Assembly (NCBI RefSeq): GCF_030412965.1
Contig: NZ_JAUHJQ010000004.1
Coordinates: forward strand, 263,459 to 327,458
Direction of reading: 5' to 3'
Origin: Nocardioides oceani
GTDB taxonomy: Bacteria > Actinomycetota > Actinomycetes > Propionibacteriales > Nocardioidaceae
Length of the DNA: 64,000 bases
Of this stretch, positions 37,537 to 49,583 are shown piece by piece. The notes under the pieces are model-generated. The model saw only the letters and a program-made list of their open reading frames with translations, was not told the origin of the DNA and ran no database searches. Positions within the stretch are counted from its first letter, which is position 1; the number at the start of each line of letters is the position of its first letter. Made by a program: the position numbers and the translations under genes.

Positions 37537-38259
37537 TCAGGTCCGCCGGTAGCACAGGTCGGTGATCGTCCGCCCCGCCTCGACGCCCTTGCGCTCGAAG
37601 CGGGTGACCGGGCGGTCGGCCCACCGCTCGACGACGCCGCCCTCGAGCGACGGCTCCGCGCCGAGCACCTCGATCATCTGCTCGGCGTAGTCGGCCCAGT
37701 CGGTGGCCAGGCGCCAGATCGCTCCGGGCCGCAGCCGGCTGGCGGCCAGCCGCGCGAAGTCGGCCGACACCAGGCGACGCTTGTGGTGGCGCGCCTTGCG
37801 CCACGGGTCGGGGAAGAACGTCCACAGCTCCTCGACGCTCCCCTCCCCCAGCAGGTGCTCCATCGACCAGACCGCGTCGACCCCGCAGAGCCGGACGTTG
37901 TCGGCGCCGGCGTCGGCGAGCTTCCAGAGCGTGTCGGCCACGCCGGGGCGCCAGACCTCGAAGGCGAGCACGTCGTGAGCCGGTCGGGCGGCCGCCAGCG
38001 CGGCGGTCGCCTCACCGACGCCCGACCCGATCTCGACGACCAGCGGGGCGCGGCGGCCGAACCACCGCTCGAGGGAGAAGCCGGGGCGGTCGACCGCCTC
38101 GTCGGGGATCACCCACCGCTCCTGGTGCGCCGCCCACGCCTCGGCCTGCCGGGGGGTGAACCGGCTTCCCCGGCGGGAGTAGCTGAGCACCTCGCGCATC
38201 CGCCGACCGTCCTCGGTCAGCTTGTGGTGCGGGCGGGCGGGGGTGACGGGGCGCTCCAT
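37537..38259 (-). CDS. trmB: tRNA (guanine-N7)-methyltransferase
   Basis: A 240-residue SAM enzyme that makes m7G46 in tRNA. VVEIGSGVGEATAALAAARP is the cofactor motif, WTFFPDPWRKARHHKRRLV is the diagnostic PDPWxKxxHxKRR signature, and the C-terminus RPVTRFERKGVEAGRTITDL matches the TrmB substrate loop. It lies between the tuf terminator and the S10 leader, a common actinobacterial position. Confidence 0.95.
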   Translation of the reverse strand: MERPVTPARPHHKLTEDGRRMREVLSYSRRGSRFTPRQAEAWAAHQERWVIPDEAVDRPGFSLERWFGRRAPLVVEIGSGVGEATAALAAARPAHDVLAFEVWRPGVADTLWKLADAGADNVRLCGVDAVWSMEHLLGEGSVEELWTFFPDPWRKARHHKRRLVSADFARLAASRLRPGAIWRLATDWADYAEQMIEVLGAEPSLEGGVVERWADRPVTRFERKGVEAGRTITDLCYRRT

Positions 38260-38305
38260 GGTTCCTTCCGGGGCGGGGCTGGGCGGGGAGGGCTGTCGGG
38301 AAAGC

Positions 38306-38341
38306 AGATCGGCCCCGGACCACAGGGTCCGGGGCCGATCT
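38306..38341 (-). terminator. Terminator after tuf
   Basis: A perfect 16-bp stem (38306-38321 with 38326-38341) with loop ACAG lies 32 bases after the tuf stop. On the minus strand it is followed by a short CTTTCCC run. It should end the rpsL-rpsG-fusA-tuf transcript. Confidence 0.9.
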
Positions 38342-38373
38342 GGTGTGTCAGGTGCGGTCAGCGACCGCGGGGA

Positions 38374-39567
<1,194 letters not shown>

Positions 39568-39665
39568 GGTGGGCTCCTCCTGGTGTGGTTGTTACCTGAC
39601 TCGTACTAGCTGGGTGGTGCCGAGGGTCCGGCCCCCGGACGATGTCGCCCGGGGACCGGCGAGGA

Positions 39666-41777
<2,112 letters not shown>

Positions 41778-41852
41778 GTTAGTCAGCGTCCCTTGAAAGA
41801 AGTGGGTGGTTGCGGGTGGAGCGGGGGCGACCTGCGCCGCCCCCGCCCGAGG

Positions 41853-42323
41853 TCACCAGCGGTAGTGCGCGAAGGCCTTGTTCGACTCGGCCATCTTGTG
41901 GGTGTCCTCACGCTTCTTCACCGCGGCACCGAGGCCGTTGGAGGCGTCGAGGATCTCGTTCATCAGGCGCTCGGACATCGTCTTCTCGCGACGGTCCTGC
42001 GCGTAGCCGACGAGCCAGCGCAGCGCGAGCGTGGTGCCGCGCGTGCCCTTGACCTCGATCGGGACCTGGTAGGTCGCGCCACCGACACGGCGGGACTTGA
42101 CCTCGATGGCCGGCTTGACGTTGTCCATCGCGCGCTTGAGCGTCACGACGGGGTCGGTGCCGGTCTTCTCGCGGCAGCCCTCGAGCGCCGAGTAGACGAT
42201 GCGCTGCGCGACCTGCTTCTTGCCGTCCTGCAGCACCTTGGAGACGAGCTGGGAGACCAGCTGCGACCCGTAGACCGGGTCGACGTCGATCGGCCGCTTC
42301 GGGGCCGGACCCTTGCGCGGCAT
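41853..42323 (-). CDS. rpsG: 30S ribosomal protein S7
   Basis: A 156-residue S7, the head assembly initiator. [36 protein letters not shown] and the C-terminal [31 protein letters not shown] are diagnostic. It starts one base after the rpsL stop. Confidence 0.98.
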   Translation of the reverse strand: MPRKGPAPKRPIDVDPVYGSQLVSQLVSKVLQDGKKQVAQRIVYSALEGCREKTGTDPVVTLKRAMDNVKPAIEVKSRRVGGATYQVPIEVKGTRGTTLALRWLVGYAQDRREKTMSERLMNEILDASNGLGAAVKKREDTHKMAESNKAFAHYRW

Positions 42324-42324
42324 G

Positions 42325-42699
42325 TCAGCTCTTCTCCTTCTTCGCGCCGTAACGGCTGCGGGCCTGCTTGCGGTTCTTCACGCCCTGGGTGTCGAGCGTG
42401 CCGCGGATGATCTTGTAGCGGACACCGGGGAGGTCCTTCACCCGGCCGCCGCGCACGAGCACGATCGAGTGCTCCTGCAGGTTGTGACCCACGCCCGGGA
42501 TGTACGCCGTGACCTCGACGCCGCTGGACAGGCGCACGCGGGCGACCTTGCGGAGGGCGGAGTTCGGCTTCTTCGGGGTGGTCGTGTAGACGCGCGTGCA
42601 GACGCCTCGGCGCTGCGGCGAGCCCTTCAGGGCAGGCGTCTTGTTCTTCGACACCTTGTCCTGGCGGCCCTTGCGGACCAGCTGCTGAATGGTGGGCAC
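42325..42699 (-). CDS. rpsL: 30S ribosomal protein S12
   Basis: A 124-residue S12 of the decoding centre. [18 protein letters not shown] and [27 protein letters not shown] carry the two lysines linked to streptomycin response; both are wild type. The GTG start has GGGGAA upstream. First gene of the str operon; the 192-base gap before it holds the terminator of the MFS gene and no clear -10. Confidence 0.98.
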   Translation of the reverse strand: MPTIQQLVRKGRQDKVSKNKTPALKGSPQRRGVCTRVYTTTPKKPNSALRKVARVRLSSGVEVTAYIPGVGHNLQEHSIVLVRGGRVKDLPGVRYKIIRGTLDTQGVKNRKQARSRYGAKKEKS

Positions 42700-42809
42700 C
42701 GGGTGGTTCCCCTTCTTTGTCGGCTCTCAGTACGCGGCACGGTGCTGCGCACGATGTCCTGCTGGTGTGCCGGGTGGTGCTACCAACCGGCGCTGCTCGC
42801 CCCCGAGGT

Positions 42810-42824
42810 CGGGCGTGTCGCCCG
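42810..42824 (-). terminator. Candidate terminator after MarR-MFS operon
   Basis: CGGGCG-TGT-CGCCCG forms a 6-bp stem 67 bases after the MFS stop and about 110 bases ahead of rpsL. The stem is short, so some read-through is possible. Confidence 0.4.
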
Positions 42825-42891
42825 GCACACGCCACCACCGAGGCGGTGGCGGGAGCATGCGCACCGGAGTCCGACGGTCCGTTCCCGCCGA

Positions 42892-44196
42892 CTACTTCCG
42901 AGCACGCGCAACGGCCTGGTTGTCCCAGACACGAGGACCGAGGTTACCCGCCGCCCCTACGGGGGTCAAAACGCGCGAGAGGCCTCCGGAGCGGGCCGCG
43001 TACCACAGCACCGCGAGCCCCACGCCCAGCAGGGTGATCCCCCCTCCCCCGACCAGGGTCCAGCGGGCACCGAAGGTCTCGCCGACCCAGCCGACGACCG
43101 GCGCACCGAGCGGCGTCCCGCCCATGAAGATCATCAGGTACAGCGCCATCACCCGGCCCCGCAGCGCCGGCGCGGTCGAGACCTGCATCAGGGTGTTGGC
43201 GGCGGTGATCATCGTCAGCGCCGACAGGCCGAGCAGGGGCATCCACACCGCGAACGCGACGTACGTCGGCAGCAGCCCGGCGACGATCTCCGCGAGGCCG
43301 AAGAGCACCGCCGCGCCGACCACGAGCCGCAGCCGCACGACGGGGCGCCGGGCCGCGAGCAGGGCACCGGTGAGCGAGCCGACCGCCATGTAGGTGCCCA
43401 GCAGGCCGTAGTCGGTCGCTCCCCTGCCGAACACGTCGGTGGCCATCAACGCGGAGGTCATCTGGAAGTTCAGGCCGAAGGTGCCGACGACGAAGACGAC
43501 GATGAGGACCAGCACCAGGTCGGGCCGCCCGGCGACGTACCGCACCCCCTCGCGGACCATGCCGGGGTGGCGCCGCTGCACGGGCGCCGGGGTCAGCCGG
43601 CGCGGGTCCATGCCACGCAGGGCCAGGATCGGCGCGAGGTAGCTGACCGCGTTGGCCATGATCACCCAGCCGGTCGCCTCCGTCCCGCCGCCGAGCGCGC
43701 CGATGAGCACGCCGGCGAGCGCCGGCCCGACGACGCGGGCGGCGTTGAAGGACGCGGAGTTGAGCCCGACGGCGTTGGTGAGGTCGTCGGGCGTGACGAT
43801 CTCGCTCACGAAGGACTGGCGCGCCGGGGCGTCCATCGCGGTGCCGATGCCGAAGACGAGGGCCAGCACGTAGACGTGCCAGACCTCTGCGGCACCGGTC
43901 GCGGCGAGCAGGCCGAGGACGAAGGCCGGCACCGCCATCATCACCTGGGTGACCTGGAGCAGCTGGCGCTTGGGGAACCGGTCGGCGACGACGCCGGCGA
44001 AGGGCGAGAGGAGCAGGGCGGGCAGGAACTGCAGACCGGTCGTGATGCCGACGGCGGTGCCGCCGTTGGTGGCCAGGTGCAGCACCAACCAGTCCTGGGC
44101 CACGCGCTGCATCCAGGTGCCGGTGTTCGAGACGACGGCGCCGGTCGCGTAGAGGCGGTAGTTGGGGTTGGCGAGGGAGCGGAAGGTGGGACTCAA
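42892..44196 (-). CDS. Major facilitator superfamily exporter
   Basis: A 434-residue, twelve-helix transporter of the EntS/MFS_3 type: LANPNYRLYATGAVVSNTGTWMQRVAQDWLVL, AGVVADRFPKRQLLQVTQ and GIGTAMDAPARQSFVSE. Such proteins usually expel drugs or siderophores by proton antiport. The start is most likely TTG at 44196, overlapping the MarR stop (TTGA), so expression depends on translation of the regulator. Its substrate is unknown. Confidence 0.85.
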   Translation of the reverse strand: MSPTFRSLANPNYRLYATGAVVSNTGTWMQRVAQDWLVLHLATNGGTAVGITTGLQFLPALLLSPFAGVVADRFPKRQLLQVTQVMMAVPAFVLGLLAATGAAEVWHVYVLALVFGIGTAMDAPARQSFVSEIVTPDDLTNAVGLNSASFNAARVVGPALAGVLIGALGGGTEATGWVIMANAVSYLAPILALRGMDPRRLTPAPVQRRHPGMVREGVRYVAGRPDLVLVLIVVFVVGTFGLNFQMTSALMATDVFGRGATDYGLLGTYMAVGSLTGALLAARRPVVRLRLVVGAAVLFGLAEIVAGLLPTYVAFAVWMPLLGLSALTMITAANTLMQVSTAPALRGRVMALYLMIFMGGTPLGAPVVGWVGETFGARWTLVGGGGITLLGVGLAVLWYAARSGGLSRVLTPVGAAGNLGPRVWDNQAVARARK

Positions 44197-44639
44197 GCGT
44201 TGGCCAGTCTTTCCAGGATCGGGGCGGCCCGGCGCAGGACCGCACGTTCGTGGGGGGTGAGCTCGCGCAGCCGCTGGGCCAACCACTCGTCGCGGCGCCG
44301 GCGATCGGCGAGGACGGTGGCGCGGCCCTTCTCGGACAGCTCCACCACGACCTGGCGGCCGTCGGTCTCGTGCGGGCGCCGCGTGACGTAGCCGCGCTCC
44401 TCGAGGCCGTTGACCGTGCGGGTCATGCTCGGCGGCTGCACCCGCTCGGCGGCGGCGAGCTCGCCGAGGGTGAGGCCGTCCGTGCGGTGCAGGCAGCCGA
44501 GGACGCCCATGTGGGCGATCGACAGCTCGTTGTCGGGGTGCCGCTCGCTCGCCAGCCGGCGGCGCAGGCGCATCACCGACAGGCGGAGCTCCGACGCCAG
44601 GCCGGCGTCGGTGCGGGCGATCTTCTCCACGGTGGGCAT
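44193..44639 (-). CDS. MarR-family transcriptional regulator
   Basis: A 148-residue dimeric winged-helix repressor. The DNA-binding part is LTLGELAAAERVQPPSMTRTVNGLEERGYVTRRPHETDGRQVVVELSEKG in two halves, flanked by the dimer helices. It probably represses its own operon, including the exporter, until a ligand binds. ATG set by a TAGGCT box 6 bases upstream. An AT-rich inverted repeat overlaps this promoter. Confidence 0.88.
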   Translation of the reverse strand: MPTVEKIARTDAGLASELRLSVMRLRRRLASERHPDNELSIAHMGVLGCLHRTDGLTLGELAAAERVQPPSMTRTVNGLEERGYVTRRPHETDGRQVVVELSEKGRATVLADRRRRDEWLAQRLRELTPHERAVLRRAAPILERLANA

Positions 44640-44681
44640 GTCGTTAGCCTAACTCATTACTCACGCTAACTATTCCACCGA
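44640..44681 (-). promoter_or_regulatory. marR-like promoter and operator
   Basis: The minus strand has TAGGCT (44651-44646) 6 bases before the ATG, giving a leaderless message. GTTAG and CTAAC form an interrupted inverted repeat across the promoter, and GAGTTAG/TAGTTAG are near-repeats. This is the AT-richest stretch nearby and the natural site for MarR-type autoregulation. Confidence 0.6.
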
Positions 44682-44718
44682 CGAGAGGCCCTCCCCCGGT
44701 ACGGGAGAGGGCCTCTCG
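44682..44718 (-). terminator. Terminator after purine permease gene
   Basis: CGAGAGGCCCTC (44682-44693) pairs perfectly with GAGGGCCTCTCG (44707-44718), a 12-bp stem with a 13-base loop, 29 bases after the permease stop. It isolates that gene from the MarR promoter. Confidence 0.8.
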
Positions 44719-44747
44719 TGCCTCCCGGCGCCGGCCGGTGTGGCTGC

Positions 44748-46184
44748 TCAGGTGAGCCAGTCGGTCAGCGGGTCGATGGCGAAGTAGATGACGAACAGCA
44801 GGCCGACCACCGCCATCAGCGGGTGGATGTCGCGGGTCCTGCCCACGACGAGCTTGATGAGCAGGAAGGCCAGGAACCCCGCGCCGATGCCCGCGGTGAT
44901 CGAGTAGGTGAAGGGCATCAGCACGATGGTGAGGAACGCCGGGATCGCGATCTCCGGGTCCGCCCAGCGGATCTCGGTCACCTGCTGCATCATCAAGAAG
45001 CCCACCAGCACGAGCGCCGGCACGGCCGCCTCCGACGGGATGACCCGCACGATCGGCGTGAAGAACGTCGCCAGCAGGAACAGCACGCCGGTGACGACCG
45101 AGGCCAGGCCGGTGCGCGCGCCCTCGCCGACGCCGGAGGCCGACTCGATGTAGGAGGTGTTCGACGAGACGCCGGCCAGGCCGCCGGCCGCCGCGGCGAC
45201 CGAGTCGACGACCAGGATCCGCTCGGCGTTCGGCGGGACGCCCTCGGCGTCGTTGAGCCCGGCCTCGGCGCCGATGGCGGTCATCGTGCCCATCGTGTCG
45301 AAGAAGTCGGCCAGCAGCAGCGAGAAGACCAGCAGGATCGCGGCCACCACGCCGATCGAGGAGAAGGCGCCGAAGAGCGAGAACTCCCCCAGGGTGCCGA
45401 AGTCGGGCACGTCGACGATGCCGTCGAAGTGGGGCACGGTCAGCGACCAGCCACCGGGGTTCTCGGCCGACCGGCCGCCGAGGTCGAGGATCGCGTCCAG
45501 CACGAACGCCAGGACGGTCGCGGCGACGATCGCGATGAGGATCGCGCCCTTCACGCGGCGTACCCACAGGGCGACGAGGAGCAGCAGGCCGACGACGAAG
45601 ACGAGGACCGGCCAGCCCTCGAGCTGCCCGCCGGTGCCGAGCTGGACCGGGACGGTGCTGTTGCTGGCGTCGGGGATGCGGCTGACGAAGCCGGCGTCGA
45701 CGAAGCCGATGAGGGCGATGAACAGGCCGATGCCGACGCTGATCGCGACCTTGAGCTGGGTCGGGACGGCGTGGAAGACCGCCTGCCGGAAGCCGGTGAG
45801 CACCAGCACGAGGATCACGAGGCCCTCGAGGACGACCAGGCCCATCGCGTCGGCCCAGGTCGACTGCGTCGCGATCGCCACCGCCACGAAGGCGTTGAGG
45901 CCGAGGCCGGCGGCGAGCGCCAGCGGGAAGTTCGCGACGGCGCCCATGAGGATGGTCAGCACGCCGGCCACCAGGGCCGTGCCGGCCGCGATCGCCGGGA
46001 GGTTGGAGCCGTCGCCGGCGCCGCCGGCGAGGAAGTTCCCCTCGGAGTCGGGGATGTAGCCGAGGATGAGCGGGTTCAGGACGATGATGTAGGCCATCGT
46101 CAGGAAGGTCACGACGCCGCCGCGGACCTCCTGGCCGATCGTCGAACCGCGCTCGCTGATGCGGAAGTAGGAGTCGATGCTCAC
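44748..46184 (-). CDS. NCS2-family purine permease (AzgA/PbuG-like)
   Basis: A 478-residue membrane protein with 12-14 hydrophobic segments. RISERGSTIGQEVRGGVVTFLTMAYIIVLNP, AAGLGLNAFVA and SSNTSYIESASGVGEGARTGL match the AzgA branch, which imports adenine, guanine or hypoxanthine with protons. GTG start. It is a single gene between two terminator/promoter regions. Confidence 0.88.
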   Translation of the reverse strand: MSIDSYFRISERGSTIGQEVRGGVVTFLTMAYIIVLNPLILGYIPDSEGNFLAGGAGDGSNLPAIAAGTALVAGVLTILMGAVANFPLALAAGLGLNAFVAVAIATQSTWADAMGLVVLEGLVILVLVLTGFRQAVFHAVPTQLKVAISVGIGLFIALIGFVDAGFVSRIPDASNSTVPVQLGTGGQLEGWPVLVFVVGLLLLVALWVRRVKGAILIAIVAATVLAFVLDAILDLGGRSAENPGGWSLTVPHFDGIVDVPDFGTLGEFSLFGAFSSIGVVAAILLVFSLLLADFFDTMGTMTAIGAEAGLNDAEGVPPNAERILVVDSVAAAAGGLAGVSSNTSYIESASGVGEGARTGLASVVTGVLFLLATFFTPIVRVIPSEAAVPALVLVGFLMMQQVTEIRWADPEIAIPAFLTIVLMPFTYSITAGIGAGFLAFLLIKLVVGRTRDIHPLMAVVGLLFVIYFAIDPLTDWLT

Positions 46185-46219
46185 GGGCGGTCAGCATGTC
46201 AGAACCGGCGGGCCCCGAG

Positions 46220-46225
46220 TACGTT
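46220..46225 (+). promoter_or_regulatory. Candidate -10 box (leaderless) for DUF2530 gene
   Basis: TACGTT lies 7 bases before the GTG at 46233, with no ribosome binding site between them. The divergent purine permease starts 48 bases away. Confidence 0.5.
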
Positions 46226-46232
46226 GTCTCGC

Positions 46233-46526
46233 GTGGAGCTCCGCGACGACCAGCCGACGCAGCACGAGTTCGGCAAGCGCACCTTCCTCGTCGCCGACGT
46301 CGCCCCGCTGGACGTCGACGGCGTCCGCACGGTCGAGGTCGGCGTGGCCCTGTGGCTCGTCGGCTTCCTCGCCCTGCTCCCCTTCTACGGCCGGCTCGCC
46401 GACGAGGGCCGCACCTGGTGGCTGTGGACCTGCCTGGCGGGCTTCGGGCTGGGCCTGTTCGGCCTGGAGTACTGCCGCCGCCGGCGCCGTGCACGGCTCG
46501 CCCGCGACGAGCAGCGGGATGGCTGA
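46233..46526 (+). CDS. DUF2530 family membrane protein
   Basis: A 97-residue protein with two hydrophobic segments, VGVALWLVGFLALLPF and TWWLWTCLAGFGLGLFGLEY, followed by RRRRRARLA. It matches the actinobacterial DUF2530 family by length and the TWWLWTC core, from memory. Function unknown. The methyltransferase gene begins 8 bases before its stop, so the two are cotranslated. Confidence 0.7.
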   Translation: MELRDDQPTQHEFGKRTFLVADVAPLDVDGVRTVEVGVALWLVGFLALLPFYGRLADEGRTWWLWTCLAGFGLGLFGLEYCRRRRRARLARDEQRDG

Positions 46527-47127
46527 GGCGCCGCCGCCCACCCGCTGGGCCGCGGCCGGTCCGGCGCGCGGCGGGTACGCCGAGAACTTCGCGCGCCTGG
46601 TCGCCTCCGGCGCCGACGTCGACGGGGAGGCCCGGCTGGCCGACGCGCTGCTGCCCCGCGGCGCCCGCGTGCTCGACGTCGGCTCCGGCATGGGCCGGGT
46701 CGCCGCCGCTCTGGCCGCGCGCGGGCACGACGTGGTCGCCGTCGAGCCCGACCCCGACCTCGTGGCCCAGTCGCGGCGTACCTATCCCGACCTGGAGGTG
46801 CTCGAGGCCGACGTCCTGGCCGTGTCGGCCGACGACGTCGGCACCTTCGACCTCGTGGTGTGCGTCGGCAACGTGCTGGTCTTCCTCGCCGAGGGCACCG
46901 AGCGGCCGGTCCTCGAGCGGCTGCGGTCGCTGCTGCGGCCCGGCGGGCGGGTGCTCGCCGGCTTCCACCTGCGGGGCGCTCCGCCGGCCGCGCGGCGCTA
47001 CTCCCCCGAGGCCTTCATCGTCGACGCCGAGGCGGCCGGGCTCCGGGTGGACCTGCGGGCGGGCAGCTACGAGCTGCACCCACCGACCGACGCGTACGCC
47101 GTGTGGCTGCTCTCGGCGGCCGGCTGA
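46519..47127 (+). CDS. Class I SAM-dependent methyltransferase
   Basis: A 202-residue cytoplasmic methyltransferase. VLDVGSGMGRVAAALAARGHDVVAVEPD binds SAM (residues 50-77), FDLVVCVGNVLVFL is motif IV, and LRPGGRVLAGFHL is post-motif. There is no target-recognition domain, so a small molecule is likely. ATG at 46519 overlaps the DUF2530 end. Substrate unknown. Confidence 0.8.
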   Translation: MAEAPPPTRWAAAGPARGGYAENFARLVASGADVDGEARLADALLPRGARVLDVGSGMGRVAAALAARGHDVVAVEPDPDLVAQSRRTYPDLEVLEADVLAVSADDVGTFDLVVCVGNVLVFLAEGTERPVLERLRSLLRPGGRVLAGFHLRGAPPAARRYSPEAFIVDAEAAGLRVDLRAGSYELHPPTDAYAVWLLSAAG

Positions 47128-47136
47128 CCGCGAGGC

Positions 47137-47913
47137 TCAGAAGCGCTCGAGGTCGTCGGGGTTGATGGTGTCGATGACCGGCTCGGGCAGCGGCTGGGGC
47201 TCGTGCTTCTTGGCCAGCCGCACCTCGGAGTGCGCACCGCAGCCGTGGTCGAAGGAGACGACCCGGCCGTCGTCGTTGGCGTCGCCATTGGCGCAGACGC
47301 CGAACATCTCCGAGAGCGGGCCGTTGATGCGGAGCAGGAAGCCGCAGGTCGTGCACGAGTCCGGCGCGGCCTGGGCCAGCGGGGAGGACGGGCCCTGGTC
47401 GCCGTCGTACCACCGCTGCGCGGCGGCGTCGCGGCCCTCCGGAGAGAGCGTGCGGACCCGGCCGAGGCCGAGCTCCTGGGCCACCTGGCGGACCTGGGCG
47501 CGGTCGTCGGCGTCGAGGGGGTCGTCGCCGTACGCGTAGGTGGGCACGAGCCGCGGGTCGTCTTCCTCCACGGGGAGGAGGTCGCCGGGGCCGAGGTCAC
47601 CGGGCTGGATGCGCTCGCGGTAGGGCACCCACGGCGGCGCGACGATCGCGCCCTCGCCGGGGATGAGGACGACCTCGTCGACGGTGACGTGCTTCTGGCG
47701 GGACGCCCGGGTGACCGTCACCGACCAGCGCCAGCCGCGGTAGCCCGCGCGCTCGCAGGTGAACAGGTGGGTGACCAGCCGCTCGCCCTCGACCACGTGG
47801 CCGAGGTGCTCGCCGACGTCCGCGGCGCCGACCTCCTCCAGGAGGGCGGCGCGGGCGACGTCGACCGCCGCCACGGCGGCGGAGTCGGGCTTGGCGCGCA
47901 CGAGAGTCGTCAC
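47137..47913 (-). CDS. DUF3027 family protein with Cys-rich centre
   Basis: A 258-residue actinobacterial protein of unknown function. The second half has SCTTCGFLLRING, FGVCANGDANDDGRVVSFDHGCGAHSEV: four cysteines and a His arranged like a metal site. The N-terminal half has WRWSVTVTRASRQKHVTVDEVVLIPGEGAIVAPPWVPYRER, which is the DUF3027 core. The GTG at 47913 starts VTTLVRAKPD. It is divergent from the MFS gene at 48003. Confidence 0.75.
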   Translation of the reverse strand: MTTLVRAKPDSAAVAAVDVARAALLEEVGAADVGEHLGHVVEGERLVTHLFTCERAGYRGWRWSVTVTRASRQKHVTVDEVVLIPGEGAIVAPPWVPYRERIQPGDLGPGDLLPVEEDDPRLVPTYAYGDDPLDADDRAQVRQVAQELGLGRVRTLSPEGRDAAAQRWYDGDQGPSSPLAQAAPDSCTTCGFLLRINGPLSEMFGVCANGDANDDGRVVSFDHGCGAHSEVRLAKKHEPQPLPEPVIDTINPDDLERF

Positions 47914-47990
47914 GACGGAAGTGTGACTGATCCCCCGCCCCGTCGCCATCTCGGGGCGGGTGTCGGCGCCGGCCCCAGCGGGGCGCACGG

Positions 47991-47996
47991 CAGGAT
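47991..47996 (+). promoter_or_regulatory. Candidate -10 box (leaderless) for MFS gene at 48003
   Basis: CAGGAT lies 6 bases before the ATG at 48003. It favours that ATG over the in-frame GTG at 47997. Confidence 0.4.
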
Positions 47997-48002
47997 GTGC
48001 CC

Positions 48003-49571
48003 ATGACGTCCGACCGTCCCGAGCCCGACCCGGCCCCGGACGGGGACCCGCACGCACGGCCCGGCGGTCGCAACCTCGGCGCCGGTGTGGGCGCCGGTCT
48101 CGGCACCGGCGCGCGCGCCACGGTCCGCGGAGTGGCCGCGGCCGGCCGCGCGACCGGGCGGGCGAGCCGGTACGTCGGGCGGCAGGCCACCCGCGCGGCG
48201 AACGCCGAGGGGGCCGGCGAGTCGGGCCTCGCCCGGCTCATCCAGATGCACTTCTTCAACACCGCGGGCGACGCCGCGGTCGCGATCTCGCTGGCGGGGT
48301 CGCTGTTCTTCCAGGTGCCCTCGGGCGAGGCGCGCGGCCAGGTCGCGCTGTTCCTCGGGCTCACGATGCTGCCGTTCGCGGTGGTGGCCCCGCTGATCGG
48401 ACCGTTCCTCGACCGCTTCGCCCACGGGCGCCGGTGGGCGATCGGCGCGACGATGGCCCTGCGGGCGTTCCTGTGCTGGGCGCTGGCCACCTCGGTGACC
48501 GGCGACTCGCCGTGGCTGTTCGCGGCGGCACTCGGCGTGCTGGTCTCCTCCAAGGCCTACGGCGTCACCCGGGCCGCCGCGGTGCCGCGGCTGCTCCCGG
48601 CGGGGTTCACGCTGGTCAAGGCCAACGGCCGGGTCAGCCTGTCCGGCATCGTCGGCGCGGCGGTCTCCGCCCCGATCGCGGGGCTGGCCTCGCTGGCCGG
48701 GCCGGAGTGGAGCCTGCGCTACGCGTTCCTGCTGTTCGTGCTCGCGACGGTCTGCGCGATCCGGCTGCCGGCCGCGGTCGACTCCAGCGCCGGCGAGGGC
48801 GACCTAATCCTCACCGGCTCCACCGAGGCCGAGCCGGGCCGGCGGACCCGCACGCGCATCCCGCCGGCCGTGGCGTTCGCGCTGCGCGCCAACTGCGGGC
48901 CGCGGTTCCTGTCGGGCTTCCTGCTGATGTTCATGGCGTTCCTGCTGCGCGAGAACCCGCCGGACACCTCGCTGTCGGCGGAGGTGATGATCGCGGTCGT
49001 CGTGGGCGCGGCCGGTGCCGGCAACACCGCCGGTGTCGCGGCGGCATCGATGCTGCGGCGGATCAACCCCGCGGTGACGGTGGTGCTGGCGCTCGTCGCC
49101 GACCTGGTCGCGGTGCTGCTCGCGACGCTGTTCTACGGCGTGCTGTGGCTGGCCGTGCTCGGGCTCACCGCCGGTCTCGCGCAGTCGCTGGCGAAGTTCT
49201 GCCTCGACTCGACCATCCAGCGCGACATCCCCTCCCGCGTGCAGGCCAGCGCCTTCGCACGCAGCGACACCACGCTGCAGCTGGCCTGGGTCGTCGGCGG
49301 GTTCATCGGCATCGCGCTGCCGCTCGAGCCCGCACGGCTCGGCCTGGGCGTCGCGGTGGCGGTGCTCGGCGGCTGGACGGCGTACGTCCTGCTCGGCCGC
49401 CGGTCGGCCGCCCGCGCCGGCACCGCCCGGCCGCCGGAGGACGGCGCGCCCCTCTCCCCCGACTCGACCGCCACACGTGACGACTCGACGGTCAGGGGTG
49501 ATGACTCGCCGTACGACGACCTGCCGGACACCCAGCCGATGCCGCGGCTGCGGCGCGACGGGCCGGCCTGA
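48003..49571 (+). CDS. MFS-like membrane transporter
   Basis: A 522-residue protein with about 10-12 hydrophobic segments after a 70-residue Gly/Ala/Arg-rich cytoplasmic N-terminus. HFFNTAGDAAVAISLAGSLFF and GLTMLPFAVVAPLIGPFLDRFAHGRRWAI resemble MFS helices 1-3. The C-terminal 70 residues are polar and acidic. A similar protein lies beside DUF3027 in mycobacteria, from memory. Substrate unknown. Confidence 0.75.
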   Translation: MTSDRPEPDPAPDGDPHARPGGRNLGAGVGAGLGTGARATVRGVAAAGRATGRASRYVGRQATRAANAEGAGESGLARLIQMHFFNTAGDAAVAISLAGSLFFQVPSGEARGQVALFLGLTMLPFAVVAPLIGPFLDRFAHGRRWAIGATMALRAFLCWALATSVTGDSPWLFAAALGVLVSSKAYGVTRAAAVPRLLPAGFTLVKANGRVSLSGIVGAAVSAPIAGLASLAGPEWSLRYAFLLFVLATVCAIRLPAAVDSSAGEGDLILTGSTEAEPGRRTRTRIPPAVAFALRANCGPRFLSGFLLMFMAFLLRENPPDTSLSAEVMIAVVVGAAGAGNTAGVAAASMLRRINPAVTVVLALVADLVAVLLATLFYGVLWLAVLGLTAGLAQSLAKFCLDSTIQRDIPSRVQASAFARSDTTLQLAWVVGGFIGIALPLEPARLGLGVAVAVLGGWTAYVLLGRRSAARAGTARPPEDGAPLSPDSTATRDDSTVRGDDSPYDDLPDTQPMPRLRRDGPA

Positions 49572-49583
49572 CCCGGGAGGGGC

